From assembly GCF_023282985.1 (NCBI RefSeq), contig NZ_JAGQDC010000017.1:1-64000 (forward strand): a stretch of DNA of 64,000 nt, given 5' to 3'. Shown one piece after another: positions 21,216-30,003 of the stretch; position 1 is the first letter of the stretch; each line of letters begins with the position of its first letter. The notes under the pieces are model-generated. The model was given only the letters and a program-made list of their open reading frames with translations, was not told the origin of the DNA and ran no database searches. Both the position numbers and the translations under genes were made by a program. Origin of the DNA: Serratia silvae. GTDB lineage: Bacteria; Pseudomonadota; Gammaproteobacteria; Enterobacterales; Enterobacteriaceae.

Positions 21216-21506
21216 CTATGGAGCTGGTACCACACCCTGGATTTCGCCGGTATACCCGGTACGGGAAATTGCCGTTAACAACACCTGATTATCAAAACCC
21301 TCGGGCACAATCACCTCCGCCTGGTGCGTTTTCAGGGATGCTTTAGCCTTAATCACCCCATCAGTAGAGCGCAACGCTTTATTGATGGAGATGACGCACA
21401 GTGAGCAGGTCATGGCTTTGATATCAATAGTGACTTTCTGGTTCTGCGCCCATAGCCGCGGCGCAATCAACACCAGAGCCAGCAGCAGAAAAATGCGCTT
21501 TTTCAT
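21216..21506 (-). CDS. MerP-like periplasmic heavy-metal-associated protein
   Basis: A 96-residue protein with a signal peptide (MKKRIFLLLALVLIAPRLWA) and a heavy-metal-associated domain whose metal loop MTCSLC provides C34 and C37, like MerP. The usual GMTCxxC is changed to AMTCSLC. Start chosen at 21506 because it overlaps the stop of the MerT-like gene (ATGA) and directly precedes the signal sequence. Third gene of a cassette with a Tat-exported transglutaminase-like protein and a MerT-like membrane protein. No merR or merA is nearby, so mercury resistance as such is not supported; metal delivery is likely but the metal is unknown. Confidence 0.8.
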   Translation of the reverse strand: MKKRIFLLLALVLIAPRLWAQNQKVTIDIKAMTCSLCVISINKALRSTDGVIKAKASLKTHQAEVIVPEGFDNQVLLTAISRTGYTGEIQGVVPAP

Positions 21507-21865
21507 TCCATCATTTCCCAAATCCAAGGTAATACGTAGGGGTAGGTCATCAACGCCAATAGTAAAGGTACTGACAGCCAGTAAAGCCAAATGAGTACCC
21601 GACGGCTGACGACATTCACGCAGACCGGACGTGACGACAGATAAAGCCGCCAAAATCCTCGCAGCATCAATCCGATAGCCACAATAATCATTGGCCACTG
21701 TAGCCAGGATAGCGCCGGGATCCCCGTGAGCCCGGCGGCAGAGATACCAAACACCAGATACAACAACGGCCCGAGGCAGCAAAGTGTCGATGCTGCGGCG
21801 GCAAGCAGTGCCGCCAGCAACGTCACCACGCTGCCCTTAACGCTGTTCGACAGAGACATAGTCAT
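21503..21865 (-). CDS. MerT-like membrane metal transporter
   Basis: A 120-residue protein with three membrane helices. The first contains the vicinal cysteine pair of MerT (ASTLCCLGPLLYLVFG, C29-C30). MerT normally has a second cysteine pair in the loop between helices 2 and 3; here only C82 is present (SRPVCVNVV), so metal handover must differ. The start lies inside the end of the transglutaminase gene, overlapping by 29 bases, and the stop overlaps the MerP-like start, so all three are translated as a unit. Confidence 0.78.
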   Translation of the reverse strand: MTMSLSNSVKGSVVTLLAALLAAAASTLCCLGPLLYLVFGISAAGLTGIPALSWLQWPMIIVAIGLMLRGFWRLYLSSRPVCVNVVSRRVLIWLYWLSVPLLLALMTYPYVLPWIWEMME

Positions 21866-22982
21866 AGTTAAATTCGGCCGGATCGTAGAAGTTTAACGGG
21901 TCGCCATCCACTTCAGCATAGGGGTAACCAAAGTTATTGAGGTCGCCCTGCTCTGCCTCTGGCGAAAGCGCGAAATCACGGGCGTAGTTAAAACCAACCC
22001 AGTTCATTTCCCAGTTGCCGAACAGGTAATCATTGACGGCCTCCACTGCGGCATCTCCGTTTTCTTTTTTCTCTGCCAGACGCATTTTAGTGACGTCGGC
22101 CGGATCGGCTGGTAGCCAACCGAAACCTGCCAGCCAGAACATCGCCCGGCAGTGCTGCCCCCCACTGACTTTTGCTACGCCTTGCTCATCAGCACTGCCA
22201 AATGCTTTCTTCGAATAGTTCCCCAACTTGCGCGATGCACCCAGGCGAATACCAAACATCTCACGCGCGGGGATCCCGCTGGCACGGCACAACGCGACGA
22301 ACACGGAGTTGATATCGGTACATTTCCCACCCAACTTACCGGCTTTAAGGATTTCCCCCACATCACCGGTACCGCAGCCAATCACCGAATCGTCTCGATG
22401 CATATGGGTTCTTACCCATTCATGAATGAGCCGCGCCTGCTGCAAAGGAGATTTCTCATCGCCGACGATCTTCAACGCCGTTTCTTTCACCACACCGTCT
22501 ACCGAGATATGCTGGGTCGCTTTAAGATAGGGCTGTACTTCGGCGGGGAACACCAGATCGGTTTGCGGGAGGTGCCATTCGGCCAGTTGGTTGCTCTTCA
22601 GCGGTTCCCAGTCCAAGGTTTCAATCAGCATTTCCACCTTCAGTTCCATCGGGCCTTTGGAATCCGGCCAGGAAGCAAACAACGTTTTAGCTGCGTAGGT
22701 ATTATTCGCCGTGAGGTAGGCCTGCTGATAGTTGCCAGAAAAAGATATCTGTTTCAACTGCTGGAAGGCGGTGTCCACGGGGACCGGGATCCACAGATTA
22801 GCCTTACCTTCTGAGCCTGCTGGCGCTTTCAGTTGGTAAGTTTGTGTCATCACAAAACGTCTTCTGTTGTCCACGCAGGTTGACGCCGGGATGTCTGTTT
22901 TACGCGACTCAGACCAGACCGGGCTTATCAGCCCAAAAGAAGATAACGCAGCAGCACCCTTGAGAAATTTACGCCTTTCCAT
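21837..22982 (-). CDS. Tat-exported transglutaminase-like protein
   Basis: A 381-residue protein with a twin-arginine signal (MERRKFLKGAAALSSFGLIS) and a transglutaminase-like core: GGKCTDINSVFVALCRASGI (C221), GGQHCRAMFW (H277) and GWLPADPADV (D293) form a complete Cys-His-Asp triad. The N-terminal third is beta-rich (YQLKAPAGSEGKANLWIPVP), as in periplasmic transglutaminase-like peptidases. Start at 22982 is supported by AAAGGAAC; a longer upstream frame would bury the Tat signal. It heads a compact operon with MerT- and MerP-like genes. Tat export implies folding, perhaps with a metal, before transport. Substrate unknown. Confidence 0.78.
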   Translation of the reverse strand: MERRKFLKGAAALSSFGLISPVWSESRKTDIPASTCVDNRRRFVMTQTYQLKAPAGSEGKANLWIPVPVDTAFQQLKQISFSGNYQQAYLTANNTYAAKTLFASWPDSKGPMELKVEMLIETLDWEPLKSNQLAEWHLPQTDLVFPAEVQPYLKATQHISVDGVVKETALKIVGDEKSPLQQARLIHEWVRTHMHRDDSVIGCGTGDVGEILKAGKLGGKCTDINSVFVALCRASGIPAREMFGIRLGASRKLGNYSKKAFGSADEQGVAKVSGGQHCRAMFWLAGFGWLPADPADVTKMRLAEKKENGDAAVEAVNDYLFGNWEMNWVGFNYARDFALSPEAEQGDLNNFGYPYAEVDGDPLNFYDPAEFNYDYVSVEQR

Positions 22983-23222
22983 CACCGTTCCTTTTTTATT
23001 ATCAGATAACGCCAAAGCCTTGCCCACCGCCTTTGGGAGGCGGCGATAGTATGCACCCAAGCAGTACAAAACGACATACCGCTTACACAAAAAGACATCA
23101 GGGTATATACGGTAAACGGCATACAGGAAAGGGGAGACTTATCAAGAATAATAAAAATACGCTACGAAGCAAACGCTAGAGTAAGAGGCGGGATGACTCC
23201 CGCCGTCCTTGCAACGAGAACA

Positions 23223-25127
23223 TTATACGATAAACCGATTCACTAATTTGGTCATCGCTGCCGCTTGGTTATCCAGTACCTGGCTGGCACTGGCCGCTTG
23301 TGAAACCAAAGCCGCATTTTGCTGGGTGACTTGTTCAAGTTGATTCAAAGCCAGATGAACCTGCCCCACCCCCAATGATTGTTCGTTGGCGGCCTGAGCG
23401 ATATCGCTAACATATTGCTTCATCAGCCCAGAGTTATCTGCTGCCGCTTTTAGCGCGATCCCGGAAGCCGAAACCCGGGCGACGCCTTCCGCAATTTTTT
23501 CCATATTTTGATTAATCAGCTCTCGGATCTGGCTCGCCTCTTTAGCACAACGTTGAGATAAGTTACGCACCTCACTCGCTACCACCGCAAATCCCCTGCC
23601 TGACTCGCCAGCTCGAGCGGCTTCTACCGCAGCATTGAGCGCCAATAAATTGGTCTGAAAAGAAATGTCGTCAATAGAAGCCACGATACGTGAAATCTGC
23701 TCACTAGAATTACGGATCTCCGTCATGCTCTGGCTGGCTTCATTTGCCACGCGATTCGCCTGCATGACATCACGCTCCATCGCCAGCGTGAGTTGTTCCG
23801 CTTCGCGGGCGTTATCTGCAGTCTGGGCAATCGCCGTGGATATTTGTTCCATACTTGCCGCAGTTTCAACGATAGATGCCGCCTGTTCATCAGTACGTTG
23901 CGCTAAATCCTGATTGCCAGCAGCGATATCACCACTAGCATGGTGAAGCACCTCCGAGCCGGATTTAATCTCTTTAACGATATGCTGAATATTTTCAATG
24001 GATTGGTTATAGGCATGATTCAATGCTGACAACTCATCACTACCCGGCACGCTAAGGCGTTGGGTCAAATCCCCCTCCATTGCACCAATCGTTTTCAGCG
24101 TTCCTTGCAGTTGCAGATGGATACTCCGCGCAACGACGATGGCTATCGCTAAGGCCACTGCCAGGGAAAGAAGGCTGATGCACAGGAAAGTCATCCATTC
24201 GCTACGTGCCGTACGTGACAACTCTGCAGCATGCTTTTGTAACGTGTCAGCGGTTTGATTCTCTATTTGACGCAGCACTTCAATGCGCAGAGTCTGAGCC
24301 TTGAACCAATCGGTAGGACTAACCTTGAACCCACCGGTTGCGACTTTATCGAGCGCAATCTCACGAAACTTAAGGGCATCAGCTGCCGATGTAGAGCGCA
24401 ATGCGCCATCAAGCGCCGCCGCTTGCTCCACGGTGCTGAAACGATGAGTCGCAGAAAGCCAGGCCTCTTGTTTCCCCACCACATCGCTCAACTGGCGGAA
24501 TTGCCCATCACCAAAACGATCGCTAGAGAAAACGCCGGAGAGTAATGCTCGCTCTATACCCGACTGTTCTTTTAGGTTAAGCAGGCTGTAATAAGCTGAC
24601 AATTCCTGGCCGATCTTGCCCGATGCCGTCAAATGCCCAATACCGCCGACAAAATCCAGCACTTGGGCGATAGTCTTAGTATAGAAACCAATGGCTTGCG
24701 GTGCCGCGATCTTTAAATTGCTGACGTTATTACGCATCTCGCTCAATAACTGGGTTTGGTCGTTAAATAACTGAATCGCCGATGTATCAATCCCTTCTAA
24801 TGCGCTGCGATCCGTTTTAGATAACATTTGGCTAAATTTCGCCATCGCCGCATCTGTCAGTTTACGTTGATCCGCTAGTTCGGCGCGAAACTGCCCACCG
24901 CCAGAGCCTAGATAACCTGCGCTCATACCACGTTCTTTTTGCAGCTCATGCACGACATCCCCTGCACCACGCGTAATTGCCGTTAGCTGAACGATGACAT
25001 CCATCTGACGTTCGGTATTGATCCGGGTTTTCATACCCGAACCGGCAAACCAGCATAAAGCCAGTAGCAGTGGAAACAGAGCAATGAAAAGCTTCATTCT
25101 CATCGATATACGGTAGATCCCTAACAT
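23223..25127 (-). CDS. Methyl-accepting chemotaxis protein with NIT sensor
   Basis: A 634-residue chemoreceptor. A membrane anchor (about 12-30) precedes a periplasmic helical NIT (nitrate/nitrite-sensing) domain, marked by VVHELQKERGMSAGYLGSGG near 60-80; a second span (LCISLLSLAVALAIAIVVA, about 315-333) and a HAMP domain follow. The cytoplasmic hairpin tip is intact: IDDISFQTNLLALNAAVEAA and RAGESGRGFAVVASEVRNLS. There is no obvious C-terminal CheR-binding pentapeptide (end is KLVNRFIV). A single gene with its own promoter region. The ligand may be nitrate or nitrite by domain analogy only. Confidence 0.9.
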   Translation of the reverse strand: MLGIYRISMRMKLFIALFPLLLALCWFAGSGMKTRINTERQMDVIVQLTAITRGAGDVVHELQKERGMSAGYLGSGGGQFRAELADQRKLTDAAMAKFSQMLSKTDRSALEGIDTSAIQLFNDQTQLLSEMRNNVSNLKIAAPQAIGFYTKTIAQVLDFVGGIGHLTASGKIGQELSAYYSLLNLKEQSGIERALLSGVFSSDRFGDGQFRQLSDVVGKQEAWLSATHRFSTVEQAAALDGALRSTSAADALKFREIALDKVATGGFKVSPTDWFKAQTLRIEVLRQIENQTADTLQKHAAELSRTARSEWMTFLCISLLSLAVALAIAIVVARSIHLQLQGTLKTIGAMEGDLTQRLSVPGSDELSALNHAYNQSIENIQHIVKEIKSGSEVLHHASGDIAAGNQDLAQRTDEQAASIVETAASMEQISTAIAQTADNAREAEQLTLAMERDVMQANRVANEASQSMTEIRNSSEQISRIVASIDDISFQTNLLALNAAVEAARAGESGRGFAVVASEVRNLSQRCAKEASQIRELINQNMEKIAEGVARVSASGIALKAAADNSGLMKQYVSDIAQAANEQSLGVGQVHLALNQLEQVTQQNAALVSQAASASQVLDNQAAAMTKLVNRFIV

Positions 25128-25354
25128 CCGGCTTCGTCCTATTTAGGTGAAAACATCAATAGAACAGCTATCGGCCTGCTTTAAACACCCTTTAACCACA
25201 ATGATGAAATTGTTATTATTACATTGATATATATGATTATTTTTATTTACCCATCAGGACTGCCAATGCGACTTCCCAGCTTTGCTCTACCACTTCATCC
25301 TCACTTCACACAGCCCCGATAAAGTCGCTAAATTCTAACTTCGAGGGATTGAAC

Positions 25355-25984
25355 GTGATTTTTACCAAACGCCTGTGGGCTATTCTCTTTCTCACCATCG
25401 GCCTGATGACCGTGCTGGTCAGCCAAGCTCGCGAGCTACCTGCGGTGCAGGATGGTGACATCATTTTCCACACATCCCGCTCGGCACAGAGCCTGGCGAT
25501 ACAGCAAGCCACCGGCTCGCGTTACAGCCACATGGGCATCATTGTGCTGCGAGATGGCAAACCTTACGTATTCGAAGCGGTATCGACGGTGAAATACACA
25601 CCGCTGGCCGCCTGGATCGATCGGGGAGAAAAAAAGCATTTTGTCGTCAAACGGCTGAAGAATTCCAAGCAAATGATGACGCCGTCCGCGCAGCTAAAAA
25701 TACGCCAGCAGGCCAAAACCTTTGCCGGAAAGCCCTACGACATGCAGTTTTCCTGGTCTGATGAGAAGTTATATTGCTCAGAGTTGGTGTGGAAGATTTA
25801 CGATCGCGCACTAGGGATTCAAATCGGCAAGCTGCAAAAAGTGCGTGAATTTAACTTTGGTGCTCCTGCCGTGCAGAAGAAACTGAATGAGCGCTACGGA
25901 ACGCAAATCCCGTGGGACGAATCGGTTATTTCGCCGAAGGCGATGTTTGAATCACCGCTGTTGGTCACGGTGATCGCGAATTAA
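25355..25984 (+). CDS. YiiX-type permuted papain-fold hydrolase
   Basis: A 209-residue periplasmic protein with a signal peptide ending SQA and a circularly permuted NlpC/P60 (YaeF/YiiX) fold: GDIIFHTSRSAQSLAIQQAT, GSRYSHMGIIV with the catalytic histidine, KPYVFEAVSTVKYTPL, and KLYCSELVWKIYDRAL with the catalytic cysteine. It is close to E. coli YiiX in length and order. A GTG at 25355 follows GAGGGA; a TTG two codons earlier overlaps that site and is less likely. Family members may act on amide bonds in lipids or peptides; the role is unknown. Confidence 0.85.
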   Translation: MIFTKRLWAILFLTIGLMTVLVSQARELPAVQDGDIIFHTSRSAQSLAIQQATGSRYSHMGIIVLRDGKPYVFEAVSTVKYTPLAAWIDRGEKKHFVVKRLKNSKQMMTPSAQLKIRQQAKTFAGKPYDMQFSWSDEKLYCSELVWKIYDRALGIQIGKLQKVREFNFGAPAVQKKLNERYGTQIPWDESVISPKAMFESPLLVTVIAN

Positions 25985-25995
25985 TCTACGGTGAC

Positions 25996-26022
25996 GTCCC
26001 CTATCCACATGGATAGGGGACT
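25996..26022. terminator. Hairpin after the YiiX-like gene
   Basis: GTCCCCTATCC and GGATAGGGGAC form an 11-bp stem with loop ACAT just after the stop codon. There is no strong T run; a second inverted repeat (CACCCTC/GAGGGTG) follows at about 26051-26071, ahead of the convergent RNA-repair operon. Confidence 0.6.
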
Positions 26023-26083
26023 GTATATGCTACATATTAGCTCCGCGCTGACACCCTCACCCTTTGAGGGTGCACAAACCAGG

Positions 26084-27199
26084 TTAGCTTGTGTCCTGCA
26101 CCCGTAACTCCACCTCATGCGCCTCATCCACCTGCGGGATCTCCAGTTTACTCAGCATCCGCGCCATCGCCTCAGCAGGTACGCTGTATTCCCGCTCGGC
26201 ATTCTGCCGCTGCCACTGGGCATACGGCACTTCCAGGTAAACAATCTTCACCCTTGCACCATAGGCGATAAACAACTCAACCAACTGGCTACGCAACTGC
26301 CGGGTAATATTGGTGGCATTCCAGACAAAAGGCTCGCCTCGCCGTAGCAACGTCTTTGCCTGCAACTTGGCCTGCTGCACGACCCAGCCAGTCGCGTTTT
26401 TATCGGTAGGAGACAACCGGTGTTGGCGGCGAATGTTGTCCAGGCTGATAACCTCAAGCCCTGCGGCATGCTGCGCGATATAGCGATCTTTACCCATTCC
26501 CGGCAGCGAACAAAGTAACGTCACTTCGCTCTGAAATTGCTCATAAGGAACAAAATCCACGCTAGCCTGCGGATGCGTCAAATAGTGGTAACGCTGGTTA
26601 TCGCTAGCAAAAGGACGCGCTTGCCCCCAGCATTGCTGCTCCTGACAAAACAGTTCGAACAGCTCGATGTTATCCAGCAGGCCGTTTTGGTCGTCACACT
26701 CGCGCCCCAACACGTCCGCCCGTGCCAACATCGCCAGCAACCGAGTATCCAACCGTAAGGCCGCTAATAACAGCGCCCGCTCCGGCGATGGCCGCCCCAT
26801 GATCCATAATGGCAAACCATGAAAACGTACCAAGGCCGCTACCTGTTCACGCAGTTCAAACGGTGTAACGATATCCCGATAGAGGATCGAGCGCGTGGTC
26901 AGTTCACCGCGTTTAGCGTGGTTGGGTGAAGTCACCGAACCATCGTCTGCAACCCGTGTGGTACTGCGCTTTTCGACATCGTGCAACAATGCGGCAGCCC
27001 AAACCAGTTCCTGCTGTTGCTCTGGCAACGCCAAAAACTGCGCTGACTCGGTCAGTGCCACCAGCACGCGCTGGGTATGGATTGCCACATCGCCTTCCGC
27101 ATGATGACGGGGATCTTGTGGCACCTGATGCATGTCGGCCACCCAACGGAATTTATCCGCCAGCCTGCCCCACTGCTTGTCTTCACTTAAGCACCACAT
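26084..27199 (-). CDS. HD-domain/polynucleotide kinase fusion (RNA end healing)
   Basis: A 371-residue two-domain protein. Residues about 35-170 form an HD phosphohydrolase domain with metal ligands H41, H73-D74 (LLHDVEK), H94, H127 and D162. Residues about 224-355 form a P-loop kinase domain: LPGMGKDRY (232-240, K237), then WNATNITR (293-300), a motif like that of T4 polynucleotide kinase-type enzymes, and a basic lid. It should phosphorylate 5'-OH ends and the HD part may remove a 2',3'-cyclic phosphate or 3'-phosphate; this is inferred. Its start overlaps the end of the RNA ligase gene by 13 bases, with GGAGGA upstream, so it is the last gene of the repair operon. Confidence 0.8.
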   Translation of the reverse strand: MWCLSEDKQWGRLADKFRWVADMHQVPQDPRHHAEGDVAIHTQRVLVALTESAQFLALPEQQQELVWAAALLHDVEKRSTTRVADDGSVTSPNHAKRGELTTRSILYRDIVTPFELREQVAALVRFHGLPLWIMGRPSPERALLLAALRLDTRLLAMLARADVLGRECDDQNGLLDNIELFELFCQEQQCWGQARPFASDNQRYHYLTHPQASVDFVPYEQFQSEVTLLCSLPGMGKDRYIAQHAAGLEVISLDNIRRQHRLSPTDKNATGWVVQQAKLQAKTLLRRGEPFVWNATNITRQLRSQLVELFIAYGARVKIVYLEVPYAQWQRQNAEREYSVPAEAMARMLSKLEIPQVDEAHEVELRVQDTS

Positions 27200-27900
27200 G
27201 GTTTATCCTCCTGCTGATACTCGTACGCCATACGCGCTCGTTGCCAATTCACTCTCCAGTGACGATCGGTTTTCACATGGTTTTTACGCACGTACTTAAA
27301 TACGTTATGGGAAAACTGAGCCACCGGGAATTCAGCCGCATTGCGGGTGACAATCCCTTCCATGGTACATGGCAAGCCGGTATGCACATCGTGCGGCGCA
27401 AAACTCCCCACGCCCCCCACCTGCTCCAGTATTGCCGAGCGGTATTCTTGTTCCGTCTGGCGCGGCACGTCCTGTACCACTTCTGGTACACAGGCAAAAT
27501 CAAATAATGCCGCGTAAAACTGCACTTCTTGCCAACTCAGCCACATGTCTTTACAGCGCACGGCGAATAGATAGAAGTCCTGTTGCAGGCCGCGATATTC
27601 GATCGAGTGCGTGGCATACAAATTCTCCCCAAACAGTTCGATATCGCCCAGGTCATTTTTAATCAGTTGCCAACGCTGGCGGATCTGGCGCGTCCAGGCA
27701 GAAACCGTCGGTGCCGCATGGGAGCGTGCAAATACGCCATATCGATTCAGGCAGTTATTCTCACCATCGAGCTTTTCCGTATGGATCAGTGAGGAGATTA
27801 ACCGTATGTCTTGCCAATAGTGTTTATTGATCCGATCGTCACTGGTGGTTCCCGGTGAGAACGGATAATGGTACGTCCGACCATATTTATGTATTTCCAT
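27187..27900 (-). CDS. ATP-dependent RNA ligase
   Basis: A 237-residue nucleotidyltransferase-fold ligase. Motif I is TEKLDGENNCL with the lysine K43 that would carry AMP, motif III is ELFGENLYA (88-96), motif IV EGIV (181-184), and motif V VFKYVRKNHVK (200-210). It is short, with no recognisable C-terminal domain, like small Rnl-type RNA ligases. It would join 3'-OH and 5'-phosphate ends, the product of the kinase/HD protein encoded next. Start at 27900 gives MEIHKYGRTY; an upstream start would add twelve residues without support. Lies 50 bases after prfH. Confidence 0.85.
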   Translation of the reverse strand: MEIHKYGRTYHYPFSPGTTSDDRINKHYWQDIRLISSLIHTEKLDGENNCLNRYGVFARSHAAPTVSAWTRQIRQRWQLIKNDLGDIELFGENLYATHSIEYRGLQQDFYLFAVRCKDMWLSWQEVQFYAALFDFACVPEVVQDVPRQTEQEYRSAILEQVGGVGSFAPHDVHTGLPCTMEGIVTRNAAEFPVAQFSHNVFKYVRKNHVKTDRHWRVNWQRARMAYEYQQEDKPCGA

Positions 27901-27950
27901 TTCTTTTCTTCTTATAGCGTTACCGGCCTGCCCCATCAGGCCGATATTTA

Positions 27951-28568
27951 TTAAGCGAGCGGCGTAAAGCTTTCGCCTTTAAACACCCGAACCGGTGAAC
28001 CACGCACTATTTGATGGTGAAACATCCGTCGTTCAGCACGCTGTTCGTCCAGTTGCTGTTGCTCAAGCTGTTCCAAACGGTGAGCGATCAGCAAATACGC
28101 CAAACGTTTATTGGCATGTTGGCTGCGCTCGGTCTGCACCTTGACGCTAATGCCGCTAGCGATATGGGTGGCGCGAATAGCCGACTCCGTTTTATTCACG
28201 TGCTGCCCACCCGGCCCGGAGGACCTCAACGTCTCAAAACGGATCTCGCTCTCTTTTGGCACCGCAGCCGGAGAGAAACGCGCCGCCCCAATAAACCAGT
28301 TCTTTCTGGAGCGCCCTGTACGCCACGGGCTTTCGCAAATCCACTGCAATGTCCCGCACCACTTGGCGGCCAATGGCTCCGCTGCATCACCGCTAAGCGT
28401 TAATAGCACCGAACGCAACGTGCCCGGCAGGCGGCCCTCTTCCCGTTCAACCTCATGCAGTTCCACCTGCATAGCCTGGGCCTCTTTGTGGAACTGACGC
28501 AGTGCCAAACTCACCGCCAGACAACATTCATCCGGCCCCTGGGCGGCAGAAATCTGTAACAAGATCAT
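27951..28568 (-). CDS. prfH: Peptide chain release factor H (PrfH)
   Basis: A 205-residue class I release-factor-like protein with the GGQ loop [20 protein letters not shown] (GGQ at 120-122) but no codon-recognition domain like that of RF1/RF2. PrfH is known to release peptides from ribosomes stalled by damage in the decoding centre, preparing them for repair by its partner RtcB2. The start overlaps the rtcB stop (ATGA), so the two are translationally coupled. This is the second GGQ protein of the window besides RF1. Confidence 0.93.
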   Translation of the reverse strand: MILLQISAAQGPDECCLAVSLALRQFHKEAQAMQVELHEVEREEGRLPGTLRSVLLTLSGDAAEPLAAKWCGTLQWICESPWRTGRSRKNWFIGAARFSPAAVPKESEIRFETLRSSGPGGQHVNKTESAIRATHIASGISVKVQTERSQHANKRLAYLLIAHRLEQLEQQQLDEQRAERRMFHHQIVRGSPVRVFKGESFTPLA

Positions 28569-29680
28569 GACTGCCCTCCGCTGGTTTTGTAGGTCAACAC
28601 TGGCTGCATACGCGCCACCAACGTGACCAATCCGGCCTGCTGCAAGGCACCTACAACGCTATCAATCGGCTTGTAGGCTTCCGGCGCTTCCTGATAAATC
28701 AGTTGGCGGTCACGACAAATCACCCGGCTGCCGAAGCAGGTTCTGGCCAACTGCTCGGTGCTGAAACGCGACGATAAGCGGTCTTTACACTCGGAACGCA
28801 TCCATTTGCGCCCCGCACCGTGTGCCAGCGAATACAAACTGCTGGCGGCAGGTAGCGGCTGGACGATATAGCTGTAATCACCGCGCGAACCGGGGATCAC
28901 CACCAACCCTTCATCCGACGGCGTTGCCCCTTTACGATGCAGCCAACCAGGCACGCCCTCGATAGTGGCCGCCGCCAGCAGATTATGATGGATATCCAGC
29001 AGGCAATCGCCGGCAGTGCGTAACCGCTGCAATATCCGCTGGGCAATCAGTTGCCGGTTATAGCCAGCAAAATCCAGCGCCTGTTGATGCTGCAGCAAAT
29101 AATCGTTAGCCGCATCGGTATTTTCCAGCAGGCCATGATGCCCATGAGCGCGCACATGCTGTTCCAGTATTAGCTGGCCCAAACCTCGCGAACCGCTGTG
29201 CACCAACAGCATCAGACGTTTTTTATCAAGACCGGCCTGCGGCTGATATATTTCGTCAATGCGTAACAGTTCAGCAAAATGATTACCGCCGCCAATGGTG
29301 CCCAATGCGCGAGAATAATCGCGAAGCGCTGGCGGAATATCCCCCAACTCTTCTTCCTCTAGCGGGCCGTCAATATTGCCCAGGTTTTTTTCCAGTTTAT
29401 CCAGCGACTGTTTCATCGCCAGCAAATCTGTTTGCCATAGCGACATACCGCAACCGATATCATTACCGATTAACGCCGGGTAGAAGCGATGTTGTGAAAA
29501 GAAAGCGGCACCGACCGGGTAACCTCGGCCAGGATGCAAATCTGGCATCCCGACCACGCGCACCATATCCGGCAGCTTGGCGGTAGTTTCTAATTGTTGG
29601 ATTGCATTTCCTTCAATCCAGGTGTGTTCCGACGCGATCAATGAAACTCGTGGCGCAACGGAGCCAATAGTATTGCTCAT
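28565..29680 (-). CDS. rtcB2: RNA-splicing ligase RtcB (RtcB2 type)
   Basis: A 371-residue GTP-dependent ligase joining 3'-phosphate or 2',3'-cyclic phosphate ends to 5'-OH ends. Metal and guanylylation residues are all present: VGMPDLHPG (43-51), GNDIGCGMS (D74, C77), [11 protein letters not shown] (N133-H134), HSGSRGLG (H161) and [11 protein letters not shown] (H287, the guanylated histidine). It is shorter than E. coli RtcB (408) and belongs with the prfH-linked type. The ATG at 29680 follows AGGATTGG; no rtcR regulator or rtcA cyclase is adjacent, so control differs from the sigma-54 rtc operon of E. coli. Confidence 0.92.
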   Translation of the reverse strand: MSNTIGSVAPRVSLIASEHTWIEGNAIQQLETTAKLPDMVRVVGMPDLHPGRGYPVGAAFFSQHRFYPALIGNDIGCGMSLWQTDLLAMKQSLDKLEKNLGNIDGPLEEEELGDIPPALRDYSRALGTIGGGNHFAELLRIDEIYQPQAGLDKKRLMLLVHSGSRGLGQLILEQHVRAHGHHGLLENTDAANDYLLQHQQALDFAGYNRQLIAQRILQRLRTAGDCLLDIHHNLLAAATIEGVPGWLHRKGATPSDEGLVVIPGSRGDYSYIVQPLPAASSLYSLAHGAGRKWMRSECKDRLSSRFSTEQLARTCFGSRVICRDRQLIYQEAPEAYKPIDSVVGALQQAGLVTLVARMQPVLTYKTSGGQS

Positions 29681-29759
29681 AACCAATCCTGATTAATATT
29701 TTATCTTATTTTTTGGATTTGGCGGGCGGTAGCCCTAGCAATACCTGGAGAGCAGGAAA

Positions 29760-29810
29760 TTATGCCTGAGGATACGACCCGCAAAGGGTAAACAGTGCTT
29801 GATAATTCAT
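29760..29810 (-). CDS. Candidate 16-residue leader peptide of the rtcB2-prfH operon
   Basis: MNYQALFTLCGSYPQA and a TAA stop, preceded by a near-perfect ribosome site (AAAGGAGGT, six bases before ATG). It ends 79 bases before rtcB. Between it and rtcB, CCAAATCC (minus strand of 29715-29722) could pair with GGATTGG at the rtcB ribosome site (29683-29689), which would hide that site. Together these resemble a translation-attenuation leader. The ribosome site and frame are seen; translation and regulation are inference. It could also be a chance frame. Confidence 0.4.
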   Translation of the reverse strand: MNYQALFTLCGSYPQA

Positions 29811-29853
29811 GATGTACCTCCTTTGCAAAGTGAATGAATGGGAAAACGCGGCG

Positions 29854-29882
29854 ATAGTACATATAAACTCTAGCGTTAGCAA
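29854..29882 (-). promoter_or_regulatory. Sigma-70-like promoter of the RNA-repair operon
   Basis: On the minus strand TTGCTA, 17 bases, then TACTAT, about 40 bases ahead of the leader frame. Good spacing, moderate match. No sigma-54 type GG-N10-GC element was seen. Confidence 0.5.
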
Positions 29883-29939
29883 TAGTTGTTCGCGTCGACT
29901 ACAAGAAATTAAGTCGGGACACCGAATAATGTTTCACGA

Positions 29940-29969
29940 CGTAGGGGCGCTGCATGCGGCGCCCCTACG
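29940..29969. repeat. REP-like palindrome, best-preserved copy
   Basis: CGTAGGGGCGC, centre TGCATGCG, GCGCCCCTACG: a nearly perfect palindrome and the best copy of the family found at 6605, 8973, 14563, 36218 and 39024. Sits between the divergent start of the repair operon and the end of the next leftward gene. Confidence 0.65.
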
Positions 29970-30003
29970 GTCGAACATGTGCAAACCCAACCTATTGGAT
30001 CCG

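Noticed and set aside
21216..21865. A mercury resistance operon
   Set aside because: MerT- and MerP-like genes are present, but no merR, merA or merC, and the first gene is a transglutaminase-like protein; MerT also lacks one loop cysteine.
28565..29960. Sigma-54 promoter and RtcR control of rtcB
   Set aside because: No GG-N10-GC element upstream and no rtcR or rtcA nearby; a sigma-70 type promoter is visible instead.
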